Shown here: positions 5,873 to 8,323 of the stretch, piece after piece
Layout of the letters: every line of letters begins with the position of its first letter
How positions within the stretch are numbered: position 1 is the stretch's first letter
Notes under the pieces: generated by a model
Told to the model about the DNA's origin: nothing
Databases searched by the model: none
The model's input: only the letters and a program-made list of their open reading frames with translations
Made by a program: the position numbers and the translations under genes
Assembly: GCA_015654605.1 (NCBI GenBank)
Contig: JAATGO010000419.1
Location: 1 to 8,323 of the forward strand
Origin: Betaproteobacteria bacterium
Lineage (GTDB): Bacteria > Pseudomonadota > Gammaproteobacteria > Burkholderiales > Burkholderiaceae
Length of the DNA stretch: 8,323 nucleotides
Direction of reading: 5' to 3'

Positions 5873-7012
5873 ATGAGTTTTACTGCCGCCATTCGTAGGC
5901 GATGGCACTTTGTAACGGTTCCTTTTTTATTTCTCATGTTGGGAGTGGTCTTTGCTAGTTGGGCATCACGCATTCCAGCTATCCGTGATGCGCTGCAATT
6001 AGATTCTGTGACGCTCAGTATGGTCTTGCTGTGTGGTGGGATTGGATCGGTTGTCGCTTTTCCGTTGGCAAGCTGGATGACGACACGCTTTGGTGCGCGA
6101 CGTAGTGCCTTGAGCGCAGGGGGTGTGCTGTTGTTGTCGTTGCCTGCGTTAGCATGGGCGCCTCAGGTCGCCGTGTTGATGATGGCCGGTGTGTTGTATG
6201 GAATGGCATCGGGGTGTTTTGATGTTGCTGTGAATGCGTTAGGGGCACGCATGGAAAAAGAGGCAGGGCGTTCCATCATGGCATTACTGCATGCTTGGTT
6301 TTGTGTGGGTACCTTGAGTGGCGCCTTGCTCAGTAGTGCTGCCGCGGAAGCAGGCATTGCGCCGTTGCTGCATTTTTCTCTGGTGGCCTTGTTATTTGTT
6401 ATTCCTTTAGGGCTGGTGGGATGGATACTCCCAGGAGATCGCCCTCAACAAGAGCAGCATGCTCCCATATTTGCCATCCCTCATGGTCATTTAATGGTAC
6501 TCGGCATGATCGGGTTTTGTGGTGCAATCGTCGAAGGAACGGTGGCGGATTGGAGTGGTTTATTTATGACCGATCATCTTCAGTCTACAGATGGTGTGGC
6601 TCCTTTAGCATATGCCGGATTTGCTGGGATGATGTTGATTTCTCGTTTGGTTGGCGACCGGCTCAAGGATACCTGGGGTGCACGTAAAGTGGTAGGAAGT
6701 GGAGCGCTGCTTGGGGCGATAGGAATATTTATCGCTGTTTTTACGAGCGCCATTCCTTTGGCAATACTGGGATTTTCGATCGCTGGCGCTGGGGTAGCCA
6801 TGGTGTTTCCTTTTGTTTTCAGTGCCGCGGGACGACATGGCCCGGTGGCATTGGCGGGCGTTGCCACGTTAAGTTATAGCGGTGGGTTGATGGGTCCTCC
6901 TGCAGCGGGGGTTTTGGTGCATGGATGGGGTTTGCAAACAGCCTTGGCGTTTACTGGCATATTGTGTTGTATGGTGGCGTTGTCAGCTAGATATGCCAAG
7001 TGGCTGGAATGA
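5873..7012 (+). CDS. Major facilitator superfamily transporter (YbjJ-like)
   Basis: This 379-residue inner-membrane carrier has about twelve predicted helices, roughly at 14-34, 48-67, 79-97, 100-121, 138-158, 165-186, 206-228, 244-262, 274-290, 293-315, 325-347 and 352-371. A polar loop at about 187-203 separates the two halves. TTRFGARRS (70-78) between helices 2 and 3 is the MFS motif-A position. FASWASRIPAIRDAL (27-41) and FCGAIVEGTVADWSGLFM (215-232) are characteristic of the YbjJ subgroup, whose substrate is not firmly known. I therefore give no substrate. The start is preceded by GAGAG (5861-5865), a reasonable ribosome site seven bases away. It is followed by a gap with only tiny ORFs, then a hydrolase in the same direction; co-transcription is possible but not shown. 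Confidence 0.88.
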   Translation: MSFTAAIRRRWHFVTVPFLFLMLGVVFASWASRIPAIRDALQLDSVTLSMVLLCGGIGSVVAFPLASWMTTRFGARRSALSAGGVLLLSLPALAWAPQVAVLMMAGVLYGMASGCFDVAVNALGARMEKEAGRSIMALLHAWFCVGTLSGALLSSAAAEAGIAPLLHFSLVALLFVIPLGLVGWILPGDRPQQEQHAPIFAIPHGHLMVLGMIGFCGAIVEGTVADWSGLFMTDHLQSTDGVAPLAYAGFAGMMLISRLVGDRLKDTWGARKVVGSGALLGAIGIFIAVFTSAIPLAILGFSIAGAGVAMVFPFVFSAAGRHGPVALAGVATLSYSGGLMGPPAAGVLVHGWGLQTALAFTGILCCMVALSARYAKWLE

Positions 7013-7356
7013 GTGTCGCAGGGAGTGGTGGATGGTATATCGGTAGCGATTAATACAGAGACTAATGCAGAATTAATATTGAAACTAAGCATGATGCTGA
7101 TGTTGGCTGCTTGTAGCGCTGATAGGATCGTTTTGTTTCACACAAATATTGATGCCTACAGTATGGACACTGCATTGAACAGATTTTTTGGCGACATTCG
7201 CGGCTTCTGCAACGTATCAGCTCAAGGGAGATAGTATGACAATTACCTCTTCTGATGGCCAGTCATTAGCATTCCGGGCAAGGCAATTATTGGAGGTTGC
7301 GCAATAACAATGGGAGTGATGTATGATGAATCGCGTTTTTATTACCGTATCGGGCG
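7013..7356. other. Gap between MFS gene and hydrolase with only tiny ORFs
   Basis: The 344 bases contain no recognisable gene. A GTG directly after the MFS stop opens a 73-codon frame to 7234. Inside it, a TTG at 7079 would encode a short MKLSMMLMLAAC-type start that looks like a lipoprotein signal with a lipobox Cys, but with a very short hydrophobic run and no good ribosome site. A 23-residue ORF follows at 7236 and another at 7323. A weak promoter-like pair is TTGTTT (7133-7138) and TACAGT (7157-7162), spaced 18 bases. TTATTG (7287-7292) and CAATAA (7302-7307) form a small AT-rich repeat. Confidence 0.5.
7236..7307 (+). CDS. Possible 23-residue small ORF with strong ribosome site
   Basis: The ATG is preceded by AAGGGAG (7224-7230) at five bases' spacing, the best Shine-Dalgarno match in the second half of the window. 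It encodes MTITSSDGQSLAFRARQLLEVAQ and stops at TAA. I do not recognise it. There is no signal peptide; the second half could form an amphipathic helix. It begins one base after the stop of the preceding frame and lies 49 bases before the hydrolase start, so it could be a leader peptide, a relic of a gene start, or chance. Confidence 0.2.
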   Translation: MTITSSDGQSLAFRARQLLEVAQ

Positions 7357-8058
7357 ATGATGAAGAGGGATTTACTATTATTACCAGGTTTTATGCTCAA
7401 CGAGTCTCTATGGGACGACATGAGACCAGGGTTGGCATCGTTGGGGCAGTTGCATTTTGGGGATCTCAGTCAGGATGATAGCTTGGAGGCGATGGCAGAG
7501 CGTGTGTTGCGTCATGCGCCACCCAAATTTGTTTTGTTGGGTTTCTCGATGGGTGGCTTTGTCGCCCAGGTAATGGCATTGAAGGCGCCAGAGCGAGTGC
7601 GGGGTTTGGCATTGCTCAATACATCATCACGGCCGCAGAGTGCGGAGGAAGCTGCCAGAACATTGGCGAAACGGGCGCTGGCCGAGAAAACAGCATTTAA
7701 AGGATTGACATCGCGCGCATTGATATCTTCTGTGCACCCACAGCATGCGCATAATCAGACACTGTTAGATCGTCTGCAGGCAATGGCATTGAAAAATGGT
7801 AAAGATGTCTTTTTGAGGCAATTGGCGACGTTGCGTGATGGTAGCAGTGCGAATCTGGAGCAAATCCAATGTCCGGTACTGATTGTGGCAAGTGATGAGG
7901 ATCGCTTGCGTACAGTTGAGGAATCAGCAGAAATGGCACGACGCATTCCAGCGGCGACATTTGACATCATACGTGGTAGTGGGCATATGACACCACTAGA
8001 GAAACCGGAAGCATTGCTGCATCTTATCTCAAGTTGGCTTACTTCGACGGGTCTATGA
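7357..8058 (+). CDS. Alpha/beta hydrolase
   Basis: This 233-residue cytosolic alpha/beta-hydrolase-fold protein has no signal peptide. LLLLPGFMLNESLWDD (6-21) is the first strand and oxyanion region. LGFSMGGFVAQ (61-71) is the nucleophile elbow with Ser64. VLIVASDEDRLRTV (174-187) carries the acid, Asp182 or Asp180. GSGHMTPLEKPEALLHLISSWL (207-228) carries His210. The full Ser-Asp-His triad supports an active esterase, lipase or peptidase-like enzyme, but the substrate cannot be told; similarity to BioH or enol-lactone hydrolases is only at fold level. The protein could start at 7357 or 7360. Neither ATG has a good ribosome site; GGGAG (7312-7316) is better placed for an out-of-frame ATG at 7323. 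The stop overlaps a small hairpin with a T-rich tail. Confidence 0.88.
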   Translation: MMKRDLLLLPGFMLNESLWDDMRPGLASLGQLHFGDLSQDDSLEAMAERVLRHAPPKFVLLGFSMGGFVAQVMALKAPERVRGLALLNTSSRPQSAEEAARTLAKRALAEKTAFKGLTSRALISSVHPQHAHNQTLLDRLQAMALKNGKDVFLRQLATLRDGSSANLEQIQCPVLIVASDEDRLRTVEESAEMARRIPAATFDIIRGSGHMTPLEKPEALLHLISSWLTSTGL

Positions 8059-8080
8059 CAGATAATTCTCTGTTTTATTT
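8057..8080 (+). terminator. Possible small intrinsic terminator after the hydrolase
   Basis: ACAGA (8058-8062) pairs with TCTGT (8069-8073) around a six-base loop, and a flanking G-T pair extends it. The T-rich tail TTTTATTT spans 8073-8080. The stem is short and AT-rich, so strength is doubtful, but its position at the stop codon, ahead of a minus-strand gene end, fits a terminator. Confidence 0.35.
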
Positions 8081-8097
8081 GAGTGATCGCACAACGT

Positions 8098-8323
8098 TTA
8101 ATTTTTATTATTCATCTTACGCAATGTACTGGAATGTGGACGTTTCACAGTCACTTTAACAGTCTGTTCAGGTTCATTGGTTTGCGGTGTATCAAGTACA
8201 TATTTTTGAATATTTTCAGAAATCTGTAACGTCTCCTTATTGTCGTCACTATTGGTCTGTTGTTGCACAAATAGGTCGCATTTGTTGGGCGGTCGCGTCG
8301 GGTCTTCTTGTTTGGTATAGCGA
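8098..8323 (-). CDS. Unrecognised hydrophilic protein, C-terminal fragment
   Basis: On the minus strand a frame is open from the window edge through about 74 codons to TAA (8098-8100 on the plus strand); the start lies outside the window. The visible tail is rich in Gln, Asn, Asp, Lys and Thr (for example QEDPTRPPNKCDLFVQQQ and KVTVKRPHSSTLRKMNNKN). It has no membrane segment and ends in a basic cluster, as an unstructured tail would. I do not recognise a family. The frame is long enough to be unlikely by chance but not proven. It would be convergent with the hydrolase, 39 bases from it, a normal arrangement. Confidence 0.45.
   Translation of the reverse strand, partial: RYTKQEDPTRPPNKCDLFVQQQTNSDDNKETLQISENIQKYVLDTPQTNEPEQTVKVTVKRPHSSTLRKMNNKN

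Noticed and set aside
8055..8159. 34-codon ORF whose ATG overlaps the hydrolase stop (ATGA)
   Set aside because: The overlap looks like coupling, but the peptide is unrecognisable and rich in Tyr, Phe and Asn from AT-rich DNA. It also crosses a terminator-like hairpin and the end of the minus-strand frame.
1..8323. CRISPR array, tRNA/rRNA genes, toxin-antitoxin or defence islands, intact insertion sequence
   Set aside because: I saw no regularly spaced repeats, cloverleaf or rRNA signatures, transposase or integrase motifs, or defence-protein domains on either strand.

Overview
The window looks like ordinary chromosome from a betaproteobacterium with a moderate, slightly AT-leaning base composition. 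The strongest clue is the order gshB - mannose-family EIIA - HPr - Enzyme I on the plus strand, the usual betaproteobacterial arrangement of a permease-less regulatory PTS. The protein wording of HPr, Enzyme I and HisC also reads like Burkholderiales. I cannot name a genus; Oxalobacteraceae-like is only an impression.

Layout. Positions 1-280 hold the C-terminal end of glutathione synthetase (gshB). Positions 381-3034 hold the three soluble PTS phosphotransfer proteins: EIIA (381-785), HPr (807-1076) and Enzyme I (about 1247-3034). A bestrophin-family membrane channel gene lies convergently on the minus strand (3063-4013). A 348-base divergent intergenic region (4014-4361) carries a clear dyad and a tandem direct repeat. 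It is followed by histidinol-phosphate aminotransferase (hisC, 4362-5441). A 431-base gap (5442-5872) without a convincing gene holds several inverted repeats. Next come a 12-helix YbjJ-like MFS transporter (5873-7012), a 344-base gap containing only tiny ORFs (7013-7356), and an alpha/beta hydrolase (7357-8058). The last 226 bases carry the open C-terminal end of an unrecognised hydrophilic protein on the minus strand.

How the genes work together. Enzyme I, HPr and EIIA form a complete phosphorelay (PEP to EI His to HPr His15 to EIIA His9), and all catalytic residues are present. No EIIB or EIIC is seen here, so the relay probably senses and regulates rather than transporting sugar. gshB upstream is a conserved neighbour with no direct biochemical link. 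Bestrophin, hisC, the MFS transporter and the hydrolase look like independent genes.

I found no CRISPR array, intact mobile element, tRNA or rRNA gene, or defence system, and nothing that amounts to a new biological system. The observations most worth a second look are non-coding: overlapping alternative hairpins between gshB and the PTS genes, the structured ptsH-ptsI gap, a perfect 12-bp inverted repeat inside ptsI, the dyad upstream of hisC, and a large inverted repeat just upstream of the MFS gene. None was tested by folding software or comparative alignment, so all are pattern-based.
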